From positions 1 through 24,075 of the forward strand of contig JAOPGA020000139.1 in NCBI GenBank assembly GCA_026419775.2: 24,075 nt of DNA, written 5' to 3'. A program made the translations under genes and the position numbers. This DNA comes from Acrasis kona (lineage: Eukaryota; Heterolobosea; Eutetramitea; Acrasida; Acrasidae). This document shows positions 1 to 9,110 of the stretch, piece after piece (position 1 is the stretch's first letter; the number at the start of each line of letters is the position of its first letter). The notes below the pieces were generated by a model. It had not been told where the DNA came from. It searched no databases and saw nothing but the letters and a program-made list of their open reading frames with translations.

Positions 1-48
1 GAGATTAGTTTAATAAAATGTAATGTACCTCGTAATGTTCACTTGCAG

Positions 49-279
49 TCACTAGAGCCTCACGTCTTGAGGAATGTTGGAGAGAGGACGTTGATGCGTT
101 GGAGGAATCTTGACGAACACAAGTCCAGTCCAGTGGATGTTCAACTTGATGATTGTTTTAATGTGAAGGAGTTGTATGAAACTGGGTTGAGTGGAATAAA
201 TCTTTCAAAGCAAGAGCAGAGAAAGGTAACCTTGGCAACTTCTCAGACTAGAACTTTTATAGCAAACATTGAAAAATAA
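49..279 (+). CDS. 3' terminal exon of an unidentified gene
   Basis: This is an open frame of 76 codons that follows a convincing 3' splice site (cacttgcag, ending at 48) and closes with TAA at 277-279. The first 48 bases are the end of an intron, so the gene begins outside the window. The encoded piece is charged and polar, starts SLEPHVLRNVGERTLMRW, and has no membrane segment or motif I recognise. The stop codon lies inside an AATAAA signal, so the 3' UTR must be very short. The gene converges with the vWA gene, whose stop is only about 50 bases away. Function unknown. Exon status is fairly secure from the splice site and the polyadenylation signal. Confidence 0.55.
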   Translation, partial: SLEPHVLRNVGERTLMRWRNLDEHKSSPVDVQLDDCFNVKELYETGLSGINLSKQEQRKVTLATSQTRTFIANIEK

Positions 280-331
280 ATCGTGTTCTATCAAAATGAT
301 CTACTAAAACTAATTATTTTATTTATTATAT

Positions 332-1786
332 TTATTCATCTGCCTCGTCATAAGAGCGATCAATTGCTCCTACACATAATTTCAAAAGCCAAAGCTCTGG
401 TGATAGGATAACTCCCTTCTTCTTGAACTCCTCCGCCTCAAATTCATAATAAGATGTACAATCAATCATTCCACCTACAATAGGATCATTGTCTAGCTGT
501 CCCAAAAAATGTTGCGCTTTTTGGTCCTTTCCAACTTGAGCGATTTGTACAGCAAATGCTCCAGGTCCATACGTCTGTGAAATTCGTTGTTTAGTGTTCT
601 GAATTACTTGTCTAAGGCGGTCGGCTGGTTCTCCACTAGGTTCTCCATCTGTTATGATCACACACATGATTGGCTTTTGTAAATTTCCATTAAGAACAAA
701 CGGGCGAATCACTTTTTCTTCTAATCTTGTTCCTATTGGTGTTACACCACCGAATTGTACTTGTGATATCAATTGTTGGGCTTGAGCGGAGCTTCGAATG
801 TTGTCCCCGTTCACATTGTTGTTCATAAATCGAACTGAGATGCCGTCAGAATCAAAGTTTGTTACAATGTCAGAGACTTTGGAAAGGATGACTTTGAGAT
901 CTTCAATTCTCTCTCCTTGTTCTTCGAACTCCATAGAACCAGAGTCATCACAAAAGAAAATTGTATCATAAAGAGCTAAGGGAGCGAGGTCATAAGCTAA
1001 CTCTTTTGAAATTCTCCATTGGGATGCTATATCTCCAAAATTAACAGCTTGTAGCCTTTGTAAAACGTGCTGAATTCCTCCGCTATAAAATCTTTGCAAA
1101 CCGTTCTGTTGAATGATAGTTTGAAGCTTGTTTGCTAAAGCGTTGTTGTCGTTGCCTCTCTGCTGTCCAATAGCACCTGTGTTCGATAAATTATTTATCG
1201 AATCTTGACTTGGCATACTATTGTACGTTGATACCGGTATGTTAAAATTTGTTGGTTGTTGACCATATTGTTGATTACTTTGCTGAGGATATTGAGGTGT
1301 TGTTCCCTGTTGCATAGATTGCTGATTAGTGTTGGGCTGGGTTGTTAGGTTGGAATTATAACTTGGTTGCTGTCCATAATTTTGCTGAGTATATGGTTGC
1401 TGCTGTGGCACTGGTGCACCTTGTTGACTTACAATAGATCCAGCTTGTATTTGGCCGTATTGTTGTTGTGGATATTGTAACTGCGTGTTATGAGTTGATT
1501 GCTGAGGATATTGCTGTTGCGGAATGTTTTGCTGACCTATCGCTTGTTGCTGACCATATTGTTGGTTACTTTGCTGAGGATATTGAGGCGTTGTTCCCTG
1601 TTGCATAGATTGCTGACCAGTGTTGGGCTGGGTTGTTAGGTTGGAATTATAACTTGGTTGCTGTCCATTATTTTGCTGAGCGTAAGGTTGTTGAGGGGCG
1701 CTAGGCTGTGGTTGCTGAAACGGTTGCTGACCGCTCTGAATGCTGTTCATTGCAGCATCGCTTCTTATCTTTGATGCAAGTCCCAT
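332..1786 (-). CDS. Q-rich protein with C-terminal von Willebrand factor A domain
   Basis: Predicted cytoplasmic protein of 484 aa, counted from the Met at 1786. The frame is open to a Met at 1921, but the start at 1786 (MGLASKIRSD) looks more natural because the extra 45 residues are not protein-like. Residues 20-230 are extremely rich in Gln, with Asn, Tyr, Pro and Ser, in a prion-like composition with two near-identical copies of one block. The C-terminal 215 residues form a vWA domain. It has a full MIDAS metal site: DDSGSM around residue 280, a conserved Thr in GGVTPIGT, and ITDGEP. Such domains bind partners through a divalent metal; the partner here is unknown. No signal peptide or membrane span is visible. 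The stop is embedded in AATAAA on the minus strand. Domain call is strong, biological role unknown. Confidence 0.85.
   Translation of the reverse strand: MGLASKIRSDAAMNSIQSGQQPFQQPQPSAPQQPYAQQNNGQQPSYNSNLTTQPNTGQQSMQQGTTPQYPQQSNQQYGQQQAIGQQNIPQQQYPQQSTHNTQLQYPQQQYGQIQAGSIVSQQGAPVPQQQPYTQQNYGQQPSYNSNLTTQPNTNQQSMQQGTTPQYPQQSNQQYGQQPTNFNIPVSTYNSMPSQDSINNLSNTGAIGQQRGNDNNALANKLQTIIQQNGLQRFYSGGIQHVLQRLQAVNFGDIASQWRISKELAYDLAPLALYDTIFFCDDSGSMEFEEQGERIEDLKVILSKVSDIVTNFDSDGISVRFMNNNVNGDNIRSSAQAQQLISQVQFGGVTPIGTRLEEKVIRPFVLNGNLQKPIMCVIITDGEPSGEPADRLRQVIQNTKQRISQTYGPGAFAVQIAQVGKDQKAQHFLGQLDNDPIVGGMIDCTSYYEFEAEEFKKKGVILSPELWLLKLCVGAIDRSYDEADE
1257..1691 (-). repeat. Two-copy ~144-bp coding repeat in the Q-rich region
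   Basis: Segments 1257-1400 and 1548-1691 are nearly identical, offset by 291 bases. They encode the same block, including YNSNLTTQPNT and QGTTPQYPQQSNQQYGQQ, with only a few substitutions. This looks like a recent internal duplication within the prion-like region of the vWA protein. Confidence 0.85.
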
Positions 1787-1970
1787 TTCTTTTGTTTTGT
1801 TGCAGATGATCGATGTAGATGAGATAAAAATAGAATCTAAGTTGACTTGAAATATTAATAGCAATTTTAGTGGAACCATCTGCCTTCGGGTAACGCTAGG
1901 AAGAAAGAGATGATGGTTCATTATTTGCTAGTCCGACGTTAAAGGATAAAAGACTTGGATTTTCAACAAG

Positions 1971-2240
1971 ATGGCCTACAAGTTAAGTACCGACGTAATC
2001 ACCGTCGATTACAACCAAGCTGTTGGACAATACAGTTGAGTGGACGAGAGTTGTTATTCAATTAGGCCTTGGAATACCAGAATTACAATCATAATTGTAT
2101 TTAACAAGAACAACACCATTAACAGTAACAAATGATCAAACTTTGATAGCAGGGACAAGCCCTGCACTCAGGTAGCTATCCGCTACGCCGACATTGACCA
2201 TCGATTAGTAAGACACTAATCGGAGAAAAGACAAACCTCT
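1971..2240 (+). other. Possible small frame-broken gene
   Basis: An ATG in good context (acaagATGG) opens 22 codons, MAYKLSTDVITVDYNQ and six more, ending in TGA at 2037. A second frame then reads through protein-like sequence (EWTRVVIQLGLGIPELQS), one TAA, and another such stretch (TPLTVTNDQTLIAGTSPALR) up to about 2190. An AATAAA follows at 2249. Either this is a small gene with a one-base break and one stop, or a decayed gene. I recognise no family. Confidence 0.25.
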
Positions 2241-2246
2241 CTTCTT

Positions 2247-2288
2247 TCAATAAACAATACATTTAATTTATAAGAAATTGTTTATTGA
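2247..2288. terminator. Inverted repeat carrying AATAAA on both strands
   Basis: TCAATAAACAAT (2247-2258) and its exact complement ATTGTTTATTGA (2277-2288) form a 12-bp inverted repeat with an 18-nt loop. Each arm supplies an AATAAA, one per strand, as expected where two convergent transcripts end. Function is inferred. Confidence 0.35.
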
Positions 2289-2392
2289 TAACGAACCACA
2301 TTCATTTAAACATACAATGAAATCTAACGAAAACAAATCTGTAAACTTTATTACTTCTACTTTTTAATTAAAAGAACATTACTACACAAAGC

Positions 2393-2563
2393 AATTTGAG
2401 TAGATACAAACACGGGCGTGTGGAGCAGTACCGAAGGATTGTCAATACAAATTTGGAACGCCGGGTGGATATCATAGAGGAGAAAGGTCAGATCTACTTC
2501 AAAGATCCGGCCGACATTGACACGTTGGTGAACCTTGCGGTTCGTGAAGGAGATGGTGTTTAG
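2393..2563 (+). other. Short GC-richer open frame, possible exon or element fragment
   Basis: A 56-codon open frame ends in TAG at 2561-2563 and includes YKHGRVEQYRRIVNTNLERR and FKDPADIDTLVNLAVREGD. It has no ATG of its own. Its base composition is richer in G and C than the flanks, and the peptide looks real. It lies next to a retroelement fragment and could be part of a mobile element or an orphan exon. Family not recognised. Confidence 0.25.
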
Positions 2564-2651
2564 GAATGCGTTTTGATGGAATTGATTATATTTGGCTTGT
2601 TGCTCCTATGGGTTTAGCAGGATCGCACGCAAATAAAGTCTTAAAGTTTAA

Positions 2652-2969
2652 CTAAGCAGCACATGTATCACGAATACGTTGAGACAAATTAGTCCCAACA
2701 AAAACTTGATAATTAATCAAATCTAAACGATATTGAAGATAATCAATCTGTCGAGTCGGCACAATTAACGATTTGGACTTGTTCACTGGTAGTCTTTTCG
2801 CACGTAACAGTTCAATCAAACGTATAACCTTTTGATAGGTGCTAAAACATGTTAAACCTCCAACCAAATAATCATCGTAATAAACGAGGATACCATCTTC
2901 AAGTAATTTCTTCCTTGTTTGGACTTCCTCCCAATTGGTGAAGGTTTTATTATAATGACAAGGATGAGC
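2652..2969 (-). mobile_element. DIRS-like reverse transcriptase fragment (copy 1)
   Basis: On the minus strand an open frame of about 105 codons lies between a TAA (2970-2972) and a TAG (2652-2654). It matches the palm and connection region of a DIRS/Ngaro-type reverse transcriptase. It has a FTNW segment, then GILVYYDDYLVGG with the YxDD catalytic box, then LPVNKSKSLIVPTRQIDYLQYRLDL, the usual strand after the palm. The rest of the enzyme is absent, so this is a truncated remnant. It is clearly related to the fragment at 8.2-8.45 kb: both carry PTRQI(D/N)YLQYRLDL and share 18 identical bases (2667-2684 and 8216-8233). The assignment to DIRS rather than another RT class rests on motif style and on the tyrosine recombinase remnant at 18.2 kb. 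Confidence 0.7.
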
Positions 2970-3259
2970 TTAAATTTCATGTAATTAATTATGCTGTTCT
3001 TAAATACAATATTACTACACAATGTTTTTATATTGACTTTTGTTATGCTGTTTATAAAATTATGATTAACTACTCTACAAAAACTATGGAGTGGACTTTA
3101 TGTGTAAATTAATAAAAGTATCTTATTGATTTATTGGGTGTTTTGTAATCCATTTTGATATTGATATCCAATTAACCTTTATATGGTCATTTTGATGTTT
3201 TGTCAACTTGAATATCTTTAATTTAATTTGTGTTGATGTGAAGTTATGGAACCAAGGAG

Positions 3260-5872
3260 GGGTGTGTTATATTACAGTAGCACTTGCCAACATTTATAGA
3301 AAGACAATCAATACAATGCAAAAGATTTTCACTGCAAATCACACTCAAACAATGTATTAAAATGTTTATGTCCAATAAAAGGATGTAAAACTAATGGTAG
3401 ACTTTTAAGTGCACAATCTATCACAAAGCATTTGAGAACTCACCATAATGGACTTTAAATAAAACCACTTTTGAGATCTGAATCTAATTACTTGGATGTT
3501 GAAAATGCCTTAGGAAAATTTCAAGACAACATAATATTTGCACCTTCTAAACACATTGGATCTAACATATCTCAAGTGGACATTGATTTTTCAAATCTTT
3601 TTAAAAGTGATAACAGTTTGGAAGTTAGCCAAGATATAGGAGAAATTGAGAACTTTGACTCTATAACTATTGAAGATGTTTTAAAACAAGCTACTGATTT
3701 TAATACGTCCTCCTACAATTCAACACATTAAACAATTTTACTGATTTACCAAATGTTACATCTTCTACATCTTGCAACTGTACAAGCACACCAAATTCTA
3801 CATATTTACACTGTACTTTCTCCAAGTGTGAACAAAAGAAACTTGAAATTTGCTGTGAACAATGCAAAGAGAAGCCTGATACCTTGAAAATATGCACAGG
3901 GTGCAGAAGTGTTTATTTTTGTAACTTGAAATGTAGATTATCAAACTTACAACATAAAAAGTGTAGCAGAAGTAAAGGTGGAAGCATTTCATATGGAGCT
4001 GATCAAGCTTTTTTTAATTACTTGAATAAAATACCTGGAACCAGTAATCAAACAGCTTTTAAATATGCTAACTCAATAGTGAAAGAGGTTTTAACTGATG
4101 ATCTTGATAAAACAATGAAAATTAGTTGCAAGTTAAAAGCTGGCCAAAATCTAGCAATTAATAAAATAAAATCATGACTGAAATGTGACCAAGAAAAAGA
4201 AGATACCAGGTATATAGAGTTTTTGACAATGCCTACACTCCTATGCAAGCTGCACTTATGCATGAAAGTGATGAGTACAATATGTTATCAAGCCATGCAT
4301 CAATTGAGGTTAGCAAAATTCTAAATCTATGAAAAGAACAAATTAGGAAGAAACCCACAAAAAAACAAGTAGATCTGACTAGAAACAACATCAAGAAGAA
4401 CATGAAAAGTTGTTTTACTATTATTGCAAAGTTGAACAAAGTTAGAGAGTATGTTAAGAACAACAATGTCTTGGTGCCATCCATTGACAAAGAAGAGATG
4501 GGCACAGCAGTTAAGACATTTGTCTGAACATATTACAAAGGGAAAATAGTACAAACCTCTATATTCCAACCAGAAAATTATTGCAAACCACTAAAATCCA
4601 ATGAAAGTAACATTATAACAGAGGATAGCAATCATAATTGTGTTGATAAGAATATTTATGTTGTANAAAAAGTAGTCAAATCAAGTAAACGCATAAGTTT
4701 CTTACAGGAGCTGAGAAAGCTGAGGAAAAATGGCAATTTACCTGCCAATGCTAAGAGAAAGTCATCATCAACACCAAAAGGCAGTTCTAAGAAAAAAAAA
4801 AAAATTGATACATCTGATTCTGATGCTATAAAATCAGGAATTTCTAGAAGCACTAAAATTCCCAAAGACAAATCTGATATACAGGACAAAGAAAATCTAG
4901 AAGTGTTTAATTTAATTGAATTCAGTGCGTAACTTAGTTCTATATTTATAGACAATAATAGCATCAATGAATTCTTTGGCAGAAATATTTATGATGCTGG
5001 TGGTGAAGGTAATTGTGGTCCTTTATGCTTCACTGCATGTTTACAATACAAATTACGCACAAACAATCAACATTATGAATTTGTAAACTCATTGACATAT
5101 ATTGATGTTAGAAAACAAGTTGATGCATTCCAAAATATGCTTTATACACCAAAGAGACACTGGACTGATATTGATTTTCTTGTAGCTGCACATTTGTATG
5201 AGGTAGCTGTATTTACTTATAATGTGGAACACCTTGACACCATCCAGTGTTTTGTAACAACAAATGCTCCAAAGTGCAAGATGTATATATATGGAGGTGG
5301 ATCCACATTTGCACATTACCAATGTGCACTAGCTGTAAATAATGATGAAAAATTTCAGTTTGCTGTAACTGTTGGTCATTGTGTTCCTAGTTTGGTTAGC
5401 ACCGTACAAATACCCTCAATTACAAATAGTGTATTCAAATCCATAACAGCACTTAGAATATTAGTAAATAAATATACTGAAGCACTGGACCATTATACAG
5501 AACTTAAACTGAATCAGAGTTCATATGATACATTAAAAAGAGTGTTAAATAAGCAGTGGTTAGATAATGAGTATATCAATTTGTTCTTTAAGCAACTTGA
5601 TGATAAAAATGATCATATATACTGCCATCAAGATTCATCCACTTTCTTTTATGAGTTGCTATTTATGCAAGATAGTACATATTCGTTTGATAAGGTTAAA
5701 AGATTTGCTAAAAATGTAAATTTTAACTCCATTAAGTTTATTTACACTCCAATTCATTTTCAAACTAGTAAACATTGGTGCTTAGCTATAATAGATATTG
5801 TAGAGAAGAGATTTGAGTATTTTGATTTGTTATATCATGATTCTCACAAAGGTACTCAAGTGCTGATCTGAT
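3260..5872 (+). mobile_element. Decayed element ORF: C2H2 + MYND-like finger + OTU + truncated Ulp1-like protease
   Basis: Read in order, with a frame change near 3725 and another near 4180-4205, this is one long coding region. (1) A C2H2-like finger with CPIKGC and HLRTHH at 3350-3460. (2) An acidic linker. (3) A MYND-like zinc cluster with paired CEQC, CTGC and C-x3-C, then HKKC, at 3850-3965. (4) A lysine-rich linker. (5) An OTU-type cysteine protease with DAGGEGNCGPLCF around 4993 and a candidate catalytic His in FAHYQCAL around 5315. (6) A Ulp1/C48-like domain with IHFQTSKHWCLAIID and YFDLLYHDS at 5750-5850. The Ulp1 domain stops before its catalytic Cys. In-frame stops (about 3455, 4330, 4525, 4930) show decay. 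OTU and Ulp1 modules often occur in large eukaryotic transposon proteins; the transposase family is not identifiable here. An N at 4666 marks an unresolved A run. Confidence 0.7.
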
Positions 5873-7168
5873 ACTTTTGTTTATAATAGTAAAAGCATTA
5901 AACATACTAGTATTCAATAATAGCATGTACTCTAATTCAACAATAGAAACTTGGGTTCCTGTAATCGCATCGTGGTGCTGACATAAACCTACAGATTTTC
6001 TTAAATTCTCCAAGGTTGTATAATCTTCATCAATAAAAATCTTTCTTCTTGTAATTTTTATTATTGAATATAGCGTCTCACACGTTCGTAATACACGTTC
6101 TTACTCCATCTGGCACGCGCGTTGCGCAACGCACGCCATCAAATCCGCCAAGCTAGGTGGGCCTTCGGCTGTATAGAGTCATTTATAAATATGTAAATTT
6201 ATTCTAATAAAGCTTTTCGCAGAATGCGATTTATACAAAAAAACAAAAAAAATTGAAAATGAGATGTTGAAAAGTCACTTGGGCACCCATGCCCCAGCGT
6301 ATTTTAATGTGTTTTCTAAGGTCAATTTCGGTCAACCCAGAGCCAAATGTATGGAGTGGTTAAGAGTTAAAGTTTCTTTCATTTCTAAATTGAAAATCAT
6401 TTCTAAACGGAGTTCTATAGGCTTTGCTATGCTCTTTAGCAAGTTTAACAAGTTCGTTAGAAATATCATGGAGGTAACCATCTGTAGGTTGTTTATCACC
6501 TGAATCAAAATTAAATCCATATGGTGAACTGTAATGATCATACATAACATAAGTAAATATTTCATTTTTTTCATTATTTCTGCTTGGGTGATAGCGCCAT
6601 TTAAACTCTAATGTTTTGTCAATTTTAAATCTTTGTTTCAATTCAAAATGAATGCAATTTATAACATAATACTTTTGATCAAACAAGTTGTTCAACATTG
6701 CACTCACAGAACCATAACCAAATACATCAATAGACCACCCAACTTTTGGCAAATATTGCTCCCCAAAAGTATTTGAGATAAAGTGATGACCAAGTGTAGT
6801 TTGATCAATCATAGCGCTGTAAGTTGTTATGGCATCGTCATGCATGACCCATCCCCATTTACAAACTAGAATTGTACTTTTTCTAATATTAAGATGAAAT
6901 TTCTTTTACGCTTTGTACTTGCAAGTAGCCACCATTTTTGAAAAAAGACCTGCTCAGACCAAACAAAACGTAAAGCCTCATCTTTGATCAAGCTGTCTGT
7001 AATTGTATTCAAAATTGTTTCTACCCGTTCTGAATAATACCCCTCCACTGTGTTAATCCAACCAGGATCACAGTGCGAATGCGGTATAATGTGAACTACA
7101 ACAGGGGATGATTGAACGAAACAAACTCCTAAAAGTAAAAATGCGTGAATTATAGATATAGAGGTCAT
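5866..7168 (-). pseudogene. Lysosomal-type alpha-mannosidase (GH38), broken and truncated
   Basis: GH38 enzymes trim alpha-mannose from N-glycans. From the Met at 7168 there is a signal peptide (SIIHAFLLLGVCFV). The GH38 catalytic core follows with HIIPHSHCDPGW (zinc ligands), GWVMHDDA, TLGHHFISNTFG, and VGWSIDVFG with the nucleophile Asp. A later core piece is LRKSVGLCQHHDAITGTQ near 5950. Damage: an in-frame TAG near 6865 where the family has Glu, a one-base loss at a G run just after it, and loss of about 100 residues around 6060-6360, where unrelated DNA lies. The frame ends at about 5866 against the OTU/Ulp1 element, and the C-terminal half is missing. Family call is strong. The pseudogene call rests mainly on the stop and the truncation, since the one-base loss could be an assembly error. 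Confidence 0.85.
6060..6350. other. Foreign segment inside the mannosidase pseudogene
   Basis: Where GH38 coding sequence is expected there is unrelated DNA. Positions 6080-6175 are locally GC-rich and include the perfect 14-bp palindrome GCGTTGCGCAACGC at 6119-6132. An A-rich run at 6230-6252 resembles a retroposed poly(A) tail on the plus strand. No complete gene or RNA motif is evident. It is probably an insertion. Confidence 0.4.
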
Positions 7169-7195
7169 GGAGGAAAATCTTTGAAAACGAGTCAA

Positions 7196-7589
7196 CTAGG
7201 GTCCTTACTCAATACACGGCAAGGTTTTCCCTCACAAAAGCGCTGGTCAAAGCGCTATCCAAATAATGGCCGTGTAAACAATCACATTAAAAAGATATCC
7301 TCTCAATTTATGAGCGCCAAGTAACTCACCTGGTATGCTCACGCTAGTGGTTTTCATTCCACACCACAATAAAAACAAATGAGGGCAAAAAATGTTTATT
7401 ATTTATTCTTACACAAATAACACTCGAGTCGAGTGTCAGATCTCGCTCGTCTCTTTCGTCAAACTAAATTAAATCACTTGAGCAATTGATTCCATTTTAC
7501 ACCGTGAACTTATAGCAACCAACAGGACCTCCTATCTGTCAGCGTTCTCTTTTCTGCACTAAACTGATGTCTTCTTCATAGTTGTTCGA
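7196..7589. other. Intergenic region, no gene seen
   Basis: I see no credible reading frame. The only structure is a 15-base inverted repeat, CACTCGA-G-TCGAGTG, at 7431-7445. The region lies between the minus-strand mannosidase start and the plus-strand small protein, so it may hold promoters for both. Confidence 0.5.
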
Positions 7590-7894
7590 ATGTGGGTTTC
7601 TACGTTTGGGTTGATTGTAATTTACAAAAACTTTGTCAAACAAGGAGCACAATATGCAGACTTAAATCCAGAAGGTGACGTGGGAATAATGAACAAGACG
7701 GAGAGCAACAAAACGAGGAAGAAAGGCTACAAAACGAACTAGAGCAGGTAACGAAGACCAACAGCCCCATAAAAGAAAAAAGATTGTCACAAGCAGCAGA
7801 AAGTGAAACATTATGCTTCGTAAAGTACGCCTTTATGCTTAGGACTATAGAGAGCACGACGTTGTACTTCGAAATTAAAAGTACCCATCGATAA
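7590..7894 (+). CDS. Small protein with N-terminal membrane segment and Glu/Gln-rich coil (one-base frame break)
   Basis: The ATG at 7590 starts MWVSTFGLIVIYKNFV, a single short hydrophobic anchor or signal. Read literally, the frame stops at 7742. If the GGG at about 7681-7683 had one more G, the frame would join a second open stretch rich in Glu, Gln and Asn that ends at TAA 7892-7894, giving about 101 aa. That second stretch has coiled-coil character (EEERLQNELEQ). The continuity of composition and the homopolymer position suggest an assembly indel. No homologue recognised. Alternatively the 50-aa product is real, or a very short intron is present. Confidence 0.4.
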
Positions 7895-7995
7895 TGCTTT
7901 GTGGGCTACATTCACCACAGGTTAAAAGAATGGAATTAAACACAAGAACTGATTATAACAATAAACGACCAACATTTTACTAAACGTAATCTTTC

Positions 7996-8452
7996 TTTAT
8001 TGAGAAACTTCAAAAGAGGTACATTGATCGACCAAGCGCACAACAGCGTCTCTAAAACCAACCAAATCTTGGTTACTTTCAAGAGAAGATTGCATAGCAT
8101 ACAAAACAGAGCAAATCTCTATACGTAATGACCGACTAGGCACACCAGCATGCCGTGATGGCAAAATGTTCTAATAAATCTAAACGATCAGGAACTGAAA
8201 ATAATCAGAGTATAAATCACGAATACGTTGAGATAAACCGGTTCCAACGGAAATCTGATGTCTCTCTAAATCCAACCTATACTGCAAGTAATTAATTTGG
8301 CGAGTAGGCAAAGGAATTTGACCGTTTAACAAGAAGCTTATCGTCGCGTAACTTCTGAATCAAGCGACTTAATTTGATATAGGCACCGTCAATCCGCCAA
8401 CTAATATACGAGAATGTCATCAGCTCATGCAACGCCAATTTGAGCGGAGGCA
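7996..8452 (-). mobile_element. DIRS-like reverse transcriptase fragment (copy 2)
   Basis: Read on the minus strand from about 8450 downward. ADDILVY is followed, after small frame breaks, by VGGLTVPISN, then KLLVKRSNSF, then PTRQINYLQYRLDLERHQI and GLSQRIRDLY. These align segment by segment with copy 1 at 2.65-2.97 kb. Downstream (8170 to 7996) another open stretch ends in TAA within CAATAAAG and may be the rest of the element ORF; its identity is unclear. Several frameshifts and stops mean the copy is dead. Its upstream end lies against the EGF gene. Confidence 0.65.
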
Positions 8453-8769
8453 ACAACGCATCCCCTGCAAGATGGCTGCGCAATGCTGTCTGCTCTGGTA
8501 AAGGAGGTTGTGTAAACGGAGTATGTGTATGTAATGTTGGATTTAGAGGAGAGAATTGCGAAGAACAATTTTGTATTCCCGCGACATCTTCTCCCACAAC
8601 TACAAATGTACCAACCACTACAAGACCAATCACTACCACTACTTCAGTCACAAAGGCACCAACCCAAAATGAATCGGGTGAGAACAACGCAAGAGAATCG
8701 AACAGTGCTGGACGTGCCTCAGGAGTCATTTGCCTAATTATTGCAACTTTGGTTTGTATGATGATGTAA
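8440..8769 (+). CDS. EGF-domain surface protein, 5' end missing
   Basis: The frame encodes one EGF-like module with six cysteines (VCSGKGGCVNGVCVCNVGF, then ENCEEQFC). A Thr/Pro/Ser-rich stalk of about 50 residues follows, and then a C-terminal hydrophobic segment (GVICLIIATLVCMMM). That layout fits a cell-surface protein held by a C-terminal membrane span or a GPI anchor. There is no in-frame ATG and no signal peptide; upstream sequence runs straight into the DIRS RT fragment. The first exon is therefore either farther upstream or was lost when the element inserted. The stop is immediately followed by ATAAAA. The EGF call is good; the start is unresolved and the 5' boundary given is only the limit of the open frame. 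Confidence 0.65.
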   Translation: MSGGNNASPARWLRNAVCSGKGGCVNGVCVCNVGFRGENCEEQFCIPATSSPTTTNVPTTTRPITTTTSVTKAPTQNESGENNARESNSAGRASGVICLIIATLVCMMM

Positions 8770-9110
8770 ATAAAACGAACACATTTTTCAGAATTAAACC
8801 TTGTTCTTATCCACTGTTATTTATTAAATGTAAAATTAAATTTATTATTCATACACTCGTGAATGAAAGTGATTACCTTCGGTACCCGACATTATTTGGT
8901 TAAAAGTCAGATGTTATTGGTTCACGTAATACAAGTGTTTAAATTATATAATTGATGTAACATCCTGAACGCAAGCTTCCATCACACCCGCATTATTTTG
9001 TTCATATTAGAATCTTTTTAATAATCGTTGTAACCGGGCATGGTTTCGCATCTCTTATTGGATGGTTTATTTGCTTGTTCAATTTTAGTGGAAAGGATCA
9101 TCAACAAACC
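8770..9110. other. Intergenic region upstream of SCAMP
   Basis: No credible ORF. It should contain the 3' end of the EGF gene transcript and the SCAMP promoter. A splice-acceptor-like tract (TTCAATTTTAG) ends about 20 bases before the SCAMP ATG and could mark a 5' UTR intron; no donor could be assigned. Confidence 0.4.

Noticed and set aside
4656-4967. Ser/Leu-rich minus-strand frame of 103 codons
   Set aside because: It is antisense of the lysine-rich linker of the element ORF, contains the N at 4666 and has no domain.
7431-7445. CACTCGA-G-TCGAGTG inverted repeat as a possible operator
   Set aside because: It is a single short inverted repeat without a second copy or a conserved position; chance is enough.
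8292-8729. 145-codon minus-strand frame across the EGF gene and the RT fragment
   Set aside because: It is antisense of the Thr/Pro-rich stalk joined to RT debris. The plus strand has the EGF cysteine pattern and a polyadenylation signal at its stop.
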